Positions 18,326 to 28,200 of a stretch of 64,000 nucleotides of DNA are shown one piece after another; within the stretch, counting starts at the first letter, position 1; each line of letters begins with the position of its first letter. The notes beneath the pieces were generated by a model. That model saw only the letters and a list, made by a program, of their open reading frames with translations, searched no databases and was not told the DNA's origin. Source of the DNA: JAPOUP01 sp965201085 (lineage in GTDB: Bacteria > Pseudomonadota > Alphaproteobacteria > Rhodobacterales > Rhodobacteraceae). The position numbers and the translations under genes are program-made. The stretch lies in assembly GCA_965201085.1 (NCBI GenBank), contig CBDAVS010000016.1, positions 124,001-188,000 on the forward strand, given 5' to 3'.

Positions 18326-19117
18326 TCAGGCCGCGGCGACGGCCCGTTTCGCCATCACCTTGACCAAATGCGCCCGGTATTCGGCGGAACCGTGGATGTC
18401 GGACATAAGGCCATCGGACGAAACCTCAACACCATCCACGGCTTCAGCCGAGAAATCCGCCGACAGCGCGGCTTCCAGTCCGGCATGGCGGAACACGCCA
18501 TCCGCTCCGGCGCCTGTCACGGCAACGCGGACACCGCCCGCCATCTTCGCTACGAAGACGCCGACCATGGCATAGCGGGAGGCGGGGTTCGGGAACTTCG
18601 AGTAGGCCGAACGCTCCACCGACGGGAATGTCACGGCGGTGACGATCTCGCCGGACTCCAGCGCCGTCTCGAACAGATCCGTAAAGAAGTCATCGGCCTC
18701 GATCGAACGCCTGTCGGTCTTGACTGTGGCGCCGAGGCCGAGAACGGCGGCCGGGTAGTCCGCAGCGGGGTCGTTGTTGGCGATCGATCCACCGATCGTT
18801 CCCCTGTGCCGAACCGCCGGATCACCGATCCCATCCGCGAGGGCGGCGACGGCGGGCAAATGCGACTTCGCCGTGGAATCGCCAGCAACTTCCGCGTGCG
18901 TGGTCATGGCACCGACCGTTATCTCGTTCCCCGAGAGTGAGACGCCCGAAAGACCCGCGCGAGTCAGACCAATAAGGTCCTTCGGTGCCGCGAGACGGTT
19001 CTTTATGGCCGGAAGCAGCGTCTGGCCACCTGCCAGAAGCTGGCCGTCCGCCGCAGCCGCGACCTTCGCTGCGGCGTCCGCCGCCGAAGAGGCGCTGTGA
19101 TAGTTCATGGAATGCAT
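18326..19117 (-). CDS. CoxM-like FAD-binding subunit of molybdenum hydroxylase
   Basis: The medium subunit carries FAD and passes electrons from the 2Fe-2S subunit to the quinone or NAD acceptor. The 264-residue product has the FAD-binding pair AGGQTLLPAIKNR (about 30-42) and GIGDPAVRHRGTIGGSIANNDPAADYPAA. ATG at 19117 follows GGGGAG at a good distance. It is the last gene of a four-gene unit after the large subunit, 13 bp downstream. Confidence 0.93.
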   Translation of the reverse strand: MHSMNYHSASSAADAAAKVAAAADGQLLAGGQTLLPAIKNRLAAPKDLIGLTRAGLSGVSLSGNEITVGAMTTHAEVAGDSTAKSHLPAVAALADGIGDPAVRHRGTIGGSIANNDPAADYPAAVLGLGATVKTDRRSIEADDFFTDLFETALESGEIVTAVTFPSVERSAYSKFPNPASRYAMVGVFVAKMAGGVRVAVTGAGADGVFRHAGLEAALSADFSAEAVDGVEVSSDGLMSDIHGSAEYRAHLVKVMAKRAVAAA

Positions 19118-19130
19118 GTCGAAGTCTCCC

Positions 19131-21491
19131 CTATTCGGCCGCCATCGGGACACGGATGGTCTGGAGCGCGGCCCAGACCGCCGCCGGTGTCGCCGGCATC
19201 TGAAGATCCTCGGTTCCGATGGCGTCCGTTACCGCGTTTATCACCGCCGGCGGCGCACCTATGGCACCCGCCTCCCCGCACCCCTTTATTCCGAGCGGGT
19301 TGTTCGGACAGACGGTGGTGTTGTGCTCGATTCCATAGCTGACGAGATCGTCGGCCCGTGGCATGGTGTAGTCCATGTAGGACGCCGTCAGCAGCTGACC
19401 GTCCCCGTCGTAGACAACCCGCTCCAAAAGCGCCTGACCGACCCCTTGGGCTATGCCACCGTGAACCTGTCCCTCCACAATCATGGGATTGATCAGGGTG
19501 CCGAAATCGTCGGCCGCCGTGAACCGGCAGAGCTCGACTTTGCCGGTTTCCGGATCGACCTCCACCTCGGCGATGTAGGTGCCTGCCGGAAACGTGAAGT
19601 TGACCGGATCGTAGAACGAGCCCTCCTTGAGGCCGGGCTCCATGCCCTCGGGTAGGTCATGCGCAGTGTAGGCGGCGAGTCCGACCTCATGCCAACCCAT
19701 ACCTTTGTTCGTGCCGGTCACCTTCACCTGACCATCCTCGAACACCAGTTGGTCCTCCGCCGCGTCGAGTTTGTGGGCGGCGATCTTCCGGACCTTGACC
19801 TCGACCTTGTCCATCGCCTTGACGATGGCCGACATGCCGACGGCACCCGAGCGGGATCCGTAGGTTCCCATCCCGAACTGCACCTTGTCGGTGTCGCCGT
19901 GGACGATCGAAATGCTTTCGATCGGCACCGAGAACCTATCGGCCACGATCTGCGCGAAGGTGGTCTCGTGTCCCTGGCCGTGGCTGTGAGAACCGGTCAG
20001 GATCTCGATGGTGCCCACCGGGTTCACCCGGACTTCGGCCGACTCCCAGAGACCGACACCGGCGCCGAGCGAACCGACGGCGGCGGAAGGCGCGATCCCG
20101 CAGGCCTCGATATAGGAGGAATAGCCCAGACCCCGCAGTTTCCCGCGGGCCGCCGACTCGGCCTTCCGCGCGGCGAAACCGGCGACGTCGGCCGCTGCCT
20201 GCGCCCTGTCCATGTTGCCCGCGAAATCCCCGCAGTCGTAGGCCATGATGACCGGCGTCTGGTGCGGAAATTCCTGGATGAAGTTCCTGCGTCGGAGTTC
20301 GGACGGATCCATGCCCATCTCGCGCGCCGCCTTTTCCATGAGCCGCTCGACCAGATAACAGGCTTCCGGCCGTCCGGCACCTCTATAGGCGTCCACCGGT
20401 GCGGTGTTGGTGTAGACCGCGCGCACATTGCAGTGGATGTTCGTGACGTCGTACTGGCCCGACAGCAGCGTGGCGTAGAGATAGGTCGGCACAGCTGACG
20501 AGAAAAGTGACATATAGGCGCCGAGATTGGCGATGGTGTCGACCTTCAGACCGGTGATCTTTCCATCGGCGTCGAAACCCATCCGCGCGGTCGTGATGTG
20601 GTCTCGCCCATGCGCGTCGGTCAGGAAAGCCTCGGTCCTTGTCGAGGTCCATTTGACACTGCGGCCGGTCTTCATCGAAGCCCAGAGGCAGACGATCTCT
20701 TCGGGATAGATGTAGATCTTGGAGCCGAATCCGCCTCCGACATCCGGGGCGATCACACGCAGTCTGTGCTCGGGCGCCACCTGGTAGAAGGCCGAGAGCA
20801 CGAGGCGCGCCACATGCGGGTTCTGGCTGGTGGTGTAAAGCGTGTAATGGTCCTCGGCTTCGTCATAGGCCGCGATCGCCGATCGGGGCTCCATGGCGCT
20901 TGGAGCCAGCCGGTTGTTGGTGATCTCGATCGACGTGACGTGGGCCGCGTCCCCCATGCCGCTGTCCGCCGCCGCCGAATCCCCCAACTCCCAGTCAAAA
21001 ATCAGGTTTCCGGGCGCGTTGTCATGGACGGTCGGCGCCCCGTCCTCCAGGGCGGCGTCAGCTGCGACGATTGCGGGAATGATGTCGTAGTCGACGGCGA
21101 TCAACTCGGCGGCGGCACGGGCGGCTTCGTCTGATTCCGCTATGACAACCGCGACGGCGTCACCGGCGTAGCGGACCTTTTCCGATGCGAGCGCCGGCCA
21201 GGCCCCCATGTTCATCGGCGAGCCGTCCTTCGAGGTGATGGCCCAGCCACAGATCAGGTTGCCGATACCGTCTTCCGCGAGCTGCGCGCCGTTCAGGATG
21301 GCGATGACCCCGGGCATCCCCGAAGCCTCGCCCGCGTCGATCCCCGCAACCTTGGCATGGGCATGCGGGCTGCGCACGAATGCGGCGTAGGCCTGGTTCT
21401 CCGATCGGATATCATCGGTGAACCTCCCCTTACCGGTGATGAAGCGCCTGTCCTCTTTCCGCGTTACGCGGGCTCCAATTCCCGTAGACAT
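19131..21491 (-). CDS. CoxL-like large subunit, form II CO dehydrogenase type
   Basis: The 786-residue molybdopterin subunit belongs to the xanthine oxidase family. The signature near 368-374 is AYRGAGR, the form II motif, not the AYxCSFR of proven CO dehydrogenases, so CO oxidation is doubtful and the true substrate is unknown. Other landmarks are APDVGGGFGSKIYIYPEE, SGSHSHGQGHETTFAQI and GIKGCGEAGAIGAPPAVINAV with the active-site Glu. The start at MSTGIGARV (21491) matches the family. The gene sits between the FeS and FAD subunit genes. Confidence 0.92.
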   Translation of the reverse strand: MSTGIGARVTRKEDRRFITGKGRFTDDIRSENQAYAAFVRSPHAHAKVAGIDAGEASGMPGVIAILNGAQLAEDGIGNLICGWAITSKDGSPMNMGAWPALASEKVRYAGDAVAVVIAESDEAARAAAELIAVDYDIIPAIVAADAALEDGAPTVHDNAPGNLIFDWELGDSAAADSGMGDAAHVTSIEITNNRLAPSAMEPRSAIAAYDEAEDHYTLYTTSQNPHVARLVLSAFYQVAPEHRLRVIAPDVGGGFGSKIYIYPEEIVCLWASMKTGRSVKWTSTRTEAFLTDAHGRDHITTARMGFDADGKITGLKVDTIANLGAYMSLFSSAVPTYLYATLLSGQYDVTNIHCNVRAVYTNTAPVDAYRGAGRPEACYLVERLMEKAAREMGMDPSELRRRNFIQEFPHQTPVIMAYDCGDFAGNMDRAQAAADVAGFAARKAESAARGKLRGLGYSSYIEACGIAPSAAVGSLGAGVGLWESAEVRVNPVGTIEILTGSHSHGQGHETTFAQIVADRFSVPIESISIVHGDTDKVQFGMGTYGSRSGAVGMSAIVKAMDKVEVKVRKIAAHKLDAAEDQLVFEDGQVKVTGTNKGMGWHEVGLAAYTAHDLPEGMEPGLKEGSFYDPVNFTFPAGTYIAEVEVDPETGKVELCRFTAADDFGTLINPMIVEGQVHGGIAQGVGQALLERVVYDGDGQLLTASYMDYTMPRADDLVSYGIEHNTTVCPNNPLGIKGCGEAGAIGAPPAVINAVTDAIGTEDLQMPATPAAVWAALQTIRVPMAAE

Positions 21492-21511
21492 GTTCAATCC
21501 CTCCTTTGCGG

Positions 21512-21982
21512 TCACATTTCGCCGGCGGCCTGCTGGATGGCCCTGACGATGTTGTGGTAGCCCGTACAGCGGCAGATGTTTCCTTCAAGCCCGCGCCGGA
21601 TCGCGGCCTCGGTCAGCTCGGTTTCCGTGGCCCGGTAACGGTTCACCATGTCGATCCCCGTCATGATCATACCAGGCGTGCAGAAGCCGCACTGCAGCCC
21701 GTGGCATTCGTTGAACGCCCGCTGCATCGGGTGAAGCTCACCGTTCGCGATCCCCTCAACCGTCGTGATCTCGGTTCCGTCGGCCTCCGCCGCGAGAACC
21801 GTGCAGGCCTTCACCGCCTTCCCATCCATATGGACGACGCAGGCGCCGCACTGCGAGGTGTCGCAGCCGACATGGGTGCCGGTCAGCCTCAGCTTTTCGC
21901 GCAGGAGATCGGACAGAAGCGCTTCGCCGGGCACCTCGCGCGCCACCTCCCTGCCGTTCACCTTGAGATTGATTTGGGTCAT
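21512..21982 (-). CDS. CoxS-like 2Fe-2S subunit
   Basis: The 156-residue small subunit has two clusters. The plant-type one is bound by GCDTSQCGACVVHMDGKAVKAC, and the C-terminal one by CGFCTPGMI and GNICRCTGYHNI. It transfers electrons between the molybdenum centre and FAD. It is directly upstream of coxL with a gap of about 20 bp. Confidence 0.95.
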   Translation of the reverse strand: MTQINLKVNGREVAREVPGEALLSDLLREKLRLTGTHVGCDTSQCGACVVHMDGKAVKACTVLAAEADGTEITTVEGIANGELHPMQRAFNECHGLQCGFCTPGMIMTGIDMVNRYRATETELTEAAIRRGLEGNICRCTGYHNIVRAIQQAAGEM

Positions 21983-21996
21983 GTCTTACCTCCCTG

Positions 21997-22542
21997 TCAT
22001 GCCTCGCTACGAGGCTTCCATCCGGCTAGCTTGCGAATTCTCTGGATCAGCCTGCCGAACCAGCCCGTCTTCGGTTCCTCCACGGGCGGTTCGGAACCGC
22101 AAGCGGCCTCTATCTCGTTCTTGAAACTTTCGAAGAACCGATCCGCCAGTTTTCCGGCGACGCTATCCACGATCCGGCCACCGAGCTGGGCCAGTTTGCC
22201 GCCGACCTTCGCCTCGACCTCGTAGGCGATCTCGGTGCCACCGTCCTTCGGCGACAGCCGCACCGTCGCACTTCCCCTGCAGAACCCCGCCGGTCCGCCG
22301 TTCCCCTGGCCTTCGAGCCTCACGGAGTTGGGTTCGTCGATATCCGAAAGCTGGACGGTTCCCTTGAAGGTGGCTTTGACGGGCCCGACTTTCTGCACGA
22401 CAGTCGCCTCGAACCCCGCCTCCGGCGAACCGGTGAACTCCCTGCAGCCCGGGATGCAGGCCATCAATACCTCTGGATCGAGAAGGCTGTTCCACACATC
22501 GGACTGTCCGGCTGCGATCACTCTCGTGTCACGCATCTCCAT
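21997..22542 (-). CDS. CoxG-like SRPBCC-domain protein
   Basis: The 181-residue PF06240-type protein is thought to aid membrane anchoring or assembly of CO-dehydrogenase-type enzymes. It contains VWNSLLDPEVLMACIPGCREF, GPVKATFKGTVQLSDID and the hydrophobic-basic C-terminus WFGRLIQRIRKLAGW, which may bind the membrane. It is the first gene of the coxG-S-L-M unit. An open frame of 104 codons upstream (22529-22843, same strand) has no known motif, and I do not call it a gene. Confidence 0.88.
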   Translation of the reverse strand: MEMRDTRVIAAGQSDVWNSLLDPEVLMACIPGCREFTGSPEAGFEATVVQKVGPVKATFKGTVQLSDIDEPNSVRLEGQGNGGPAGFCRGSATVRLSPKDGGTEIAYEVEAKVGGKLAQLGGRIVDSVAGKLADRFFESFKNEIEAACGSEPPVEEPKTGWFGRLIQRIRKLAGWKPRSEA

Positions 22543-22834
22543 GGTCGGCTCCTGTTTGCCAGCGTAGCGGCGCGAATATTAGCGGTCCAAATTCAAAAGT
22601 CCAATATCGGAAATTCGACCAACGAAGCGTACCCATCCATCGGTCGCGCGGGGACTTCAGGCCATGGGTCTGGCAGATCGCGTTGACCCGCCCTTCCACC
22701 AGCGCGCTGAAGACCGCGTCGGAAACCGGATAGGAAAGCGAATGGTACGCGAAATGGGCACCAACGCCATCCGTCCACCGGCCGATGGCAAATCCCGGCG
22801 GTGTTGTTAGGGCCAGCCGCTGCTTCAAAGGGAA

Positions 22835-23497
22835 TTGATCCACGTTTCATGCCCGGCTCGCTATCGTTGCTGTCGGATGCCCCATCTGAGGCGGATTGTG
22901 CAGAATATCACCATCGACGCAATTCGGCATTCGATGGATGGACAGATCCTGGTTGGAGTCCTGCGCCCGGGAACATTGGCACGCATCGAGGTTCATGACG
23001 CGGGTCGGGCATCCTGGAAGGGAAGCGCTCATATTTCAGGAATTCTAGCGCCTTGGGGCCGCGAGGCAACATGATGGCATTGGGCTTGGCCTGTCCATTG
23101 TTGAACGCGCCTGAGCGAGTCTGGCGCATGATCGTGCTTGTTGTGGAGAATGACGTAACACTCGCGAAGGCAATGTCGGTGATGATCGAATCCCGGGGGC
23201 CAGATGCTGGCGGCGGCCTCAGGAGAGGAAGCGCTTCACATCCTGAATGAAATCGATCTTGCGCCGGATGCATCGCTTCTGGATTATCAACTCGGCGAAG
23301 GACTGTCGGGTACTGAACTGTGGAGCCGGATCCGCAGTCGATATGGTGGGGTTCCGGGACGACTCATTTCAGCGAACCGTTCCGCTGCCATACGGGAGGA
23401 GTACGCAAGGCAGGACCTGAAGGCCCTTACGAAACCGGTTGACCGAGGGGTTCTGGCCGAATTCCTTCAACCGGTGGCCGTGCGGTTCATGCAATAG
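22835..23497 (+). pseudogene. Hybrid sensor kinase remnant (ATPase fragment plus receiver domain)
   Basis: RRIVQNITIDAIRHSMDGQILVGV is an N-box-like kinase ATPase segment, and IEVHDAGRASWKG stands where the G1 box DxGxG should be. After a break, MIVLVVENDVTLAKAMSVMIESRG begins a receiver domain. It continues in another frame as LAAASGEEALHILNEIDLAPDASLLDYQLGEGLSGTELW, with phospho-acceptor Asp in LLDYQL, and ALTKPVDR. The PAS/dimerisation part is missing, and several indels are present. It was once a hybrid kinase with a C-terminal receiver. Confidence 0.7.
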
Positions 23498-23688
23498 GCT
23501 CGGTCAACGCAAGGGTGGCAGCGGTCTTGCATCGGCTTTTCCTGGACCGATCCCTTCAAGGACATGCCTATCCGGACACAGTGTTGGGACGCCAAGATCG
23601 GTCAGCCGCACAACCCATTTGAAGTGGGGTTCGCATCGCTCAGTCGAGCACACCCGAGAGCGTCTCACTTGATTCCCGTCAGTCGGCG

Positions 23689-24102
23689 TCACTCAGACCG
23701 GTACCAAGCGGAAATAAGTGCCTTCGATTTAGCGCTTTTATAATACACCGCAACCTGTGGATCTGTTAGGCCATCACCGTCGCGAGCATTGGTGTCGGCA
23801 CCCGCGTCCAGAAGCGCGACTATCGTTTTCGTGTTGTCATATCTCGCCACGAGGTGAAGCGGGCTATCGCCAAATCCATCGCGTGACTCAAGATCGGCAC
23901 CCGCCGCAAGCAGAACGCGCACGCAATCGGCGTTGCTTTATCCCGCGGCCATGTGAAGGGGTGTCCGACCGACCTTGTCACGGGCCTGAATATCGACACC
24001 TGTATCCAATAGGGCCTTCAGCGGTCTTGCATCGCCCAAACCCGTCGCGATATGGACCGGTACCCAGCCACCAACCTCAAGTTCAGCATTCGTGATCGTC
24101 AT
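23689..24102 (-). pseudogene. Ankyrin-repeat protein with one ochre stop
   Basis: From MTITNAELEVGGWVPVHIATG the frame gives three to four ankyrin repeats: LKALLDTGVDIQARDKVGRTPLHMAAG, then a TAA (23938-23940), then in the same frame SNADCVRVLLAAGADLESRDG, FGDSPLHLVARYDNTKTIVALLDAGADTNARDGDGLTDP. The TAA stands where a repeat normally has a large residue such as Tyr (TAC or TAT to TAA), so a single substitution broke it. Ankyrin proteins bind other proteins and are often abundant in host-associated bacteria. Confidence 0.8.
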
Positions 24103-24229
24103 ACCATGCTCCCTATCGCGTGCTGCGGGCGAATGTCCATGGAAGCGGGCTTCGCACAACGACAATTGCCGTGCTTCAAATACCAGACCATTGCCATGGG
24201 ATGTTTTCGGACCGTGCTTTCCGCGTCGT

Positions 24230-25080
24230 TAGGTCGGCAGGCATTCATTGGAAATTCCCATACTGCTGGGCATCTTCATCTTGTTGGGGTCGTGAATGTA
24301 TCGCTCGACCTCAGGCAGGCTCCCATGGCCAGTACATGCACCAATCTGAACTGAGATCCCTCCGGCCTGGTGAGTGCTCGGGAGCGACTTTTTCGGAGAC
24401 CGTCGGCGGTGTGTCCACAGATGCCTGCCGCATTGGTTTTTGCAGCGAACCACAGTCCTGCGGCCTTTACGCTGCGAGACGTTCCGAACGCAGTCGTCAC
24501 CCAGGTGATGTGCATCTCCGTGCGGGCCTGCAATGCCACACGAGGAAATTTAGGGTCACGTTTCATATCCAAGGCAAATTCGGGAAATCCGTGGTTAGAA
24601 TGGGATCAACTTCACCTCTGGTCCACTGCTGAATGAAAACAATCCTGCCGTGATGGTCAGCGTTGCCTCGTCCGAGCGGAGACGCAAGCGAGATACAAGC
24701 ACCTGTCCAGTAGATGACTTCAAAGGCGACACGTTCAGGCGTGCCGATGCTCAAAAAGGAGCGCAACCTTTGATCCCATCTTCCGTCCACCGGCGGCCAT
24801 TCGATTTGGGAATTGGTGAATCCTTAACATGCCCAGTCGGATCATCGATCTCGTATTTGTCCGCCAACCATTTACCAAGGCTATTCCAAGCCCTGAGACG
24901 GTTGTTTCTTGCATGACCGATAAAATCATTCCGGTATGCTTTGACATGTCGTGTTTCAAGGTTCTTTACCATTCCTCGGCCATCGCGTTTCCGGATGTCA
25001 TCCAGCATGCACCTTATGACTACCACCGCGCTGGCCTGAAGCGCACCACTTTCGGTGATGGTATACCGCTCAAGTTGACA
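24230..25080 (-). pseudogene. Tyrosine recombinase / phage integrase, multiply frameshifted
   Basis: The core-binding region appears first: MLDDIRKRDGRGMVKNLETRHVKAYRNDF, then NNRLRAWNSLGKWLADKYEIDDPTGHVKD and RRWTEDGIKG. It is followed in other frames by LSIGTPERVAFEVIYWTGA. Near 24400 comes the catalytic-domain remnant FGTSRSVKAAGLWFAAKTNAAGICGHTADGLRKSRS, where HxLRK marks the box II segment (here preceded by TAD). MGASLPEVERYIHDPNKMKM keeps the late Tyr. It is a decayed integrase, presumably of an island now mostly lost. Confidence 0.7.
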
Positions 25081-25179
25081 CATCATATTGTGATTCAGCC
25101 AGATAACGGTGACTGTCCTTGTGTTAAAGATAGAAGACCGTTACGTCCGAGGTCCACCACCACCTTCGATGAGAGATGC

Positions 25180-25870
25180 CGGATACATGCGACGGGCGAA
25201 AGCGGGCATTCGAACGAGGCCGTTGCGAAGCGACCAGGGCGTGGTCCGTCCGGGATTTGGCGTGAGATCCGACGCAACGCCGTTGAGCGGGGATACAGGT
25301 AGAAACAGGCGCAGAGGAAGGCGGCGGTGCGCTGGAGCCAGGCCTCGACGGTCCCGAATGAGCTTACGGAGGAGCGCCGGGCGAAGGTCGTGGCGAAGCC
25401 GGGGAGTGCTGGAGCCCCGAACAGGTCGCCGTCCGCCTCCGGCTGGAGGGTCCGGGGATGGTTGGCAGGCAGCGGATTTACGACCTTATCCGGGCCACCG
25501 GCGCGGGGTGTAACGCTGCGGACCTACCTGTGGCGTTGGGAAAAGAGGTCGAACCGGCTGGGTGGCCGCCACACGGGCCGGGGCCATATTCCGGATCGGA
25601 GAGACATCTCGGGGCACCCGGAGATTGTCGGGAAAATGACGTGGATCGGCAACCGGGAGGACCGATACGGTGATCAGCGGGGCGGTGGTGTCGCTTGTGG
25701 GCAGATGCTCGAAACAGCCGCTTCTCCAGTGGGTTGACGGAAAGAAGGCGGAGGTTGTCGGCAAAGCGAGGGGCCGAATACTCCGGTCACTCGGCGTCCC
25801 GGTCCACACGGTCACGGCGAATAACGGATTCCGCGCGAGACGGCTCGAAGGAGTCAGACTGCATTGGTAA
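25180..25870 (+). pseudogene. IS30-family transposase remnant
   Basis: Fragments in alternating frames match IS30: RPGRGPSGIWREIRRNAVERGYR (N-terminal HTH), RRDISGHPEIVGKMTWIGNREDRYG (family WEGDTV region altered), and ISGAVVSLVGRCSKQPLLQWVDGKKAEVV with RSLGVPVHTVTANNG, where the second catalytic Asp is replaced by Asn or lost. Multiple indels are present, and no clear ends were found. The following 265 bp to the next IS fragment contain nothing recognisable. Confidence 0.6.
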
Positions 25871-26136
25871 GTGATCATCGGAATGCCTCCTTCGTTGAAT
25901 TCGAGCCGTCGGGCCTCTCGATACGTGACCTCAAGGGCACTCCATCTCCATTCGCCGAAGCAGGGAATCCCTATGGTCCACAGTGGATCGGCAAAGGAAT
26001 CAGGCGTCAGAAACGGTTTCTGTCAGTACGGGGCACCCGAAAGGTGGGAACGTTTAAACCGCTCAAGCGCAACCCACTGAAATTAAATGAATACCAGAGC
26101 TGACTTTACTCCGCTGAAAATATACACCCTGTATAG

Positions 26137-26450
26137 GAGCTGTTCCATAGGTTGAGTGGTTCCGCAGGATGTGGCATTCCTGTTGGTGAAATCAACCGGA
26201 TCCGGAGACAGCCATGCCCCGGGACAGGACCACCCATATGCTGTACAGTCGTCCGGACGACCGCCGTCAGAACGATCCGTCCGACGATGGATGGGCCATC
26301 GTCGGGCCGATGCCGCCGAAGCGGGGGAATACGGGGCGGCCCCGCGTGGTGAGCCTGCGGTCGGTGTCCGACCGGGGCAGGTACATACTTTCCACCGGCC
26401 GCCCCGGTGGCGCACCCTACCCACCGATATCCACCATATTCCACCGAGCG
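26137..26450 (+). mobile_element. IS5-family fragment, 5' end only (copy 5)
   Basis: The left terminal repeat (GAGCTGTTCCATAGGTTGAGTGG) and about 80 transposase codons starting MPRDRTTHMLYSRPDD are close to copies 1 and 4 but diverged. The reading frame loses similarity after a segment matching GRYILSTG. The 3' half is missing. This is the most diverged copy in the window, so probably the oldest. Confidence 0.75.
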
Positions 26451-26874
26451 GACAACCCTATTGTTACGCCTGCTTGCGTAACATATCGATATATCCCTGA
26501 ACCACACCTGAAGGTTACGCGCCGAAACACCATTCCGCGACTCGGGACGACGATGCGGGATCCACCGCCGCTTCATCGCCGCCGACGATCCGTTTGACGG
26601 GAATGTCGGAATCCTTGAAATAAGCCACCTAACCGCTAGTGAAATATATAATTCCCATCTTTTCACCAATGTGGTTGGCAAGGTTGGTCACCGGCGTACG
26701 CTGGCGGTTACGGTCACCCGAATATCTCGGATCGCGACATTCAGGGGTGAGCCACCCAACTCCCCTGTCCGCTTCCGGCTCCGATGGCCGTCTGTTCCAA
26801 AAACCCGATCCATCCGGCTCGTTGATTCATCCTTGATCAATCCGAAAATTCACCGTAGAAGACGATTTGGCCGT
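26451..26874. other. No recognisable gene; precedes tRNA-Trp
   Basis: This 424-bp stretch of moderate GC content joins the IS5 fragment to the tRNA gene. No open frame here has a known motif. The frame 26671-26964 runs through the tRNA and is not coding. The tRNA promoter must lie in its last part. Confidence 0.4.
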
Positions 26875-26950
26875 AGGGGTGTAGCTCAGTTGGTAGAGCA
26901 TCGGTCTCCAAAACCGAGGGTCGGGGGTTCGAGTCCCTCCGCCCCTGCCA
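26875..26950 (+). tRNA. trnW: tRNA-Trp (anticodon CCA)
   Basis: The 76-nt cloverleaf includes an encoded 3' CCA. The acceptor stem AGGGGTG pairs with CGCCCCT, with one G-U pair. The D-arm is GCTCAGTTGGTAGAGC. The anticodon stem-loop CGGTCTCCAAAACCG has CCA at the centre. The T-arm is GGGGGTTCGAGTCCCTC. In most proteobacteria this gene precedes secE-nusG; those genes are not here, so local order has been rearranged or differs in this lineage. Confidence 0.97.
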
Positions 26951-27309
26951 GGCTAATTCCCTAACGCGAACGTTTCCGAATCCCATTGACGGGTCGGAAC
27001 GATAGAGCCGCGAAACGAATGCTCGTCCAGACCCGAAACCGTCAACCACCGCGACGGGTGAACCCAAGCCTTGCGCAGATGACACGGTTTCCCTTATTCA
27101 GCCCATTGTAGGGTCCGATGCGGACGCGGAAGCACTGGCAACCCTACCGGTTGCCGCGATATGGGAAAGATGGACAAGGCCGATACCACGGAAACCCGAT
27201 GCGGCGTATCGACCGAAGCGGAGCATCGGCGATGACACGTATTTGAACGGGTTGAAACAGCGCCGGACGGGCCAGAACAGCCGTCCCACGGGGAGGTGAG
27301 GGGGAGTCA
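26951..27309. other. Intergenic region upstream of qmcA
   Basis: This 359-bp gap shows no gene by motif. It ends with the strong purine-rich ribosome-binding stretch GGGGAGGTGAGGGGGAG before the qmcA ATG. Promoter elements are not evident by eye. Confidence 0.4.
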
Positions 27310-28200
27310 ATGAGTGAAGCTGAAATGACGATGCTGTTGGGTGATGTCGTTCCATTCATCCTTGCCGCAATTTTCATTGTGGTCATTATTTTCCGGGGTA
27401 TTTACATCGTTCCGCAATCCGAGAAATTCGTCGTGGAGCGGTTCGGTCGCCTGCATACGGTGCTGGGACCGGGGATAAATTTCATTATCCCGTTCCTGGA
27501 CGCGGTCAGACACCGGATTTCAATTCTCGAACGCCAGCTACCGACCTCCGGCCAGGATGCCATCACCAAAGACAACGTGCTGCTCGAAGTGGAAACGTCG
27601 GTTTTCTACAGGATCACTGAGCCCGAGAAAACCGTATATCGGATACGCGATGTCAACGGCGCGATAAGCACGACCGTCGCTGGAATCGTCCGCGCCGAAA
27701 TCGGCAAGATGGACCTGGACGACGTTCAGTCGAATCGAGCGGAACTCATCTCGACCATCAAGTCTTCGGTGGAGGACGCCGTCGATGAATGGGGCATTGA
27801 GGTGACCCGAGCCGAGATCCTCGATGTGAACCTTGATCAGGCGACCCGTGACGCGATGCTACAGCAGCTGAACGCCGAACGTGCGCGTCGGGCACAGGTG
27901 ACGGAAGCGGAGGGCCAGCGACGTGCGGTTGAACTGGCCGCCGATGCCGATCTTTATGCGGCAGAACAAGCCGCGAAGGCACGTCGCATCCTGGCCGAGG
28001 CCGAAGCATATGCGACCCAGGTCGTCGCAAAGGCAATCGAGGAAAACGGCCTTGAAGCCGCCCAGTATCAAGTCGCCCTGAAGCAGGTTGAGGCGCTTAA
28101 CGCACTCGGGAACGGAACTGGTAGCCAAACGGTGGTGGTTCCCGCGCAGGCTCTTGAAGCATTCGGCGATGCATTCAGGATGCTCCGGGGCAAGTCATGA
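27310..28200 (+). CDS. qmcA: SPFH/band 7 (stomatin-like) membrane protein QmcA
   Basis: The 296-residue paraslipin has one N-terminal membrane segment (about 11-30). The band 7 domain begins IVPQSEKFVVERFGRLHTVLGPGINFIIPFLDAV, and a long charged coiled coil follows (QLNAERARRAQVTEAEGQRRAVELAADADLYAAEQAAKARRILAEAEAYA). Such proteins form ring-like scaffolds in lipid microdomains and influence protease activity. The stop codon overlaps the nfeD start, the normal slipin-NfeD operon arrangement. Confidence 0.93.
   Translation: MSEAEMTMLLGDVVPFILAAIFIVVIIFRGIYIVPQSEKFVVERFGRLHTVLGPGINFIIPFLDAVRHRISILERQLPTSGQDAITKDNVLLEVETSVFYRITEPEKTVYRIRDVNGAISTTVAGIVRAEIGKMDLDDVQSNRAELISTIKSSVEDAVDEWGIEVTRAEILDVNLDQATRDAMLQQLNAERARRAQVTEAEGQRRAVELAADADLYAAEQAAKARRILAEAEAYATQVVAKAIEENGLEAAQYQVALKQVEALNALGNGTGSQTVVVPAQALEAFGDAFRMLRGKS

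Noticed and set aside
19131..21491. Calling the molybdenum hydroxylase a true CO dehydrogenase
   Set aside because: The large subunit has the form II AYRGAGR motif and lacks the Cys of the form I active-site loop.
22529..22843. 104-codon open frame upstream of coxG
   Set aside because: It has no motif, overlaps the coxG start by 14 bases and runs against a decayed kinase gene on the other strand. It may be chance.
26671..26964. 97-codon open frame on the plus strand
   Set aside because: It reads through the tRNA-Trp gene and has no protein motif.
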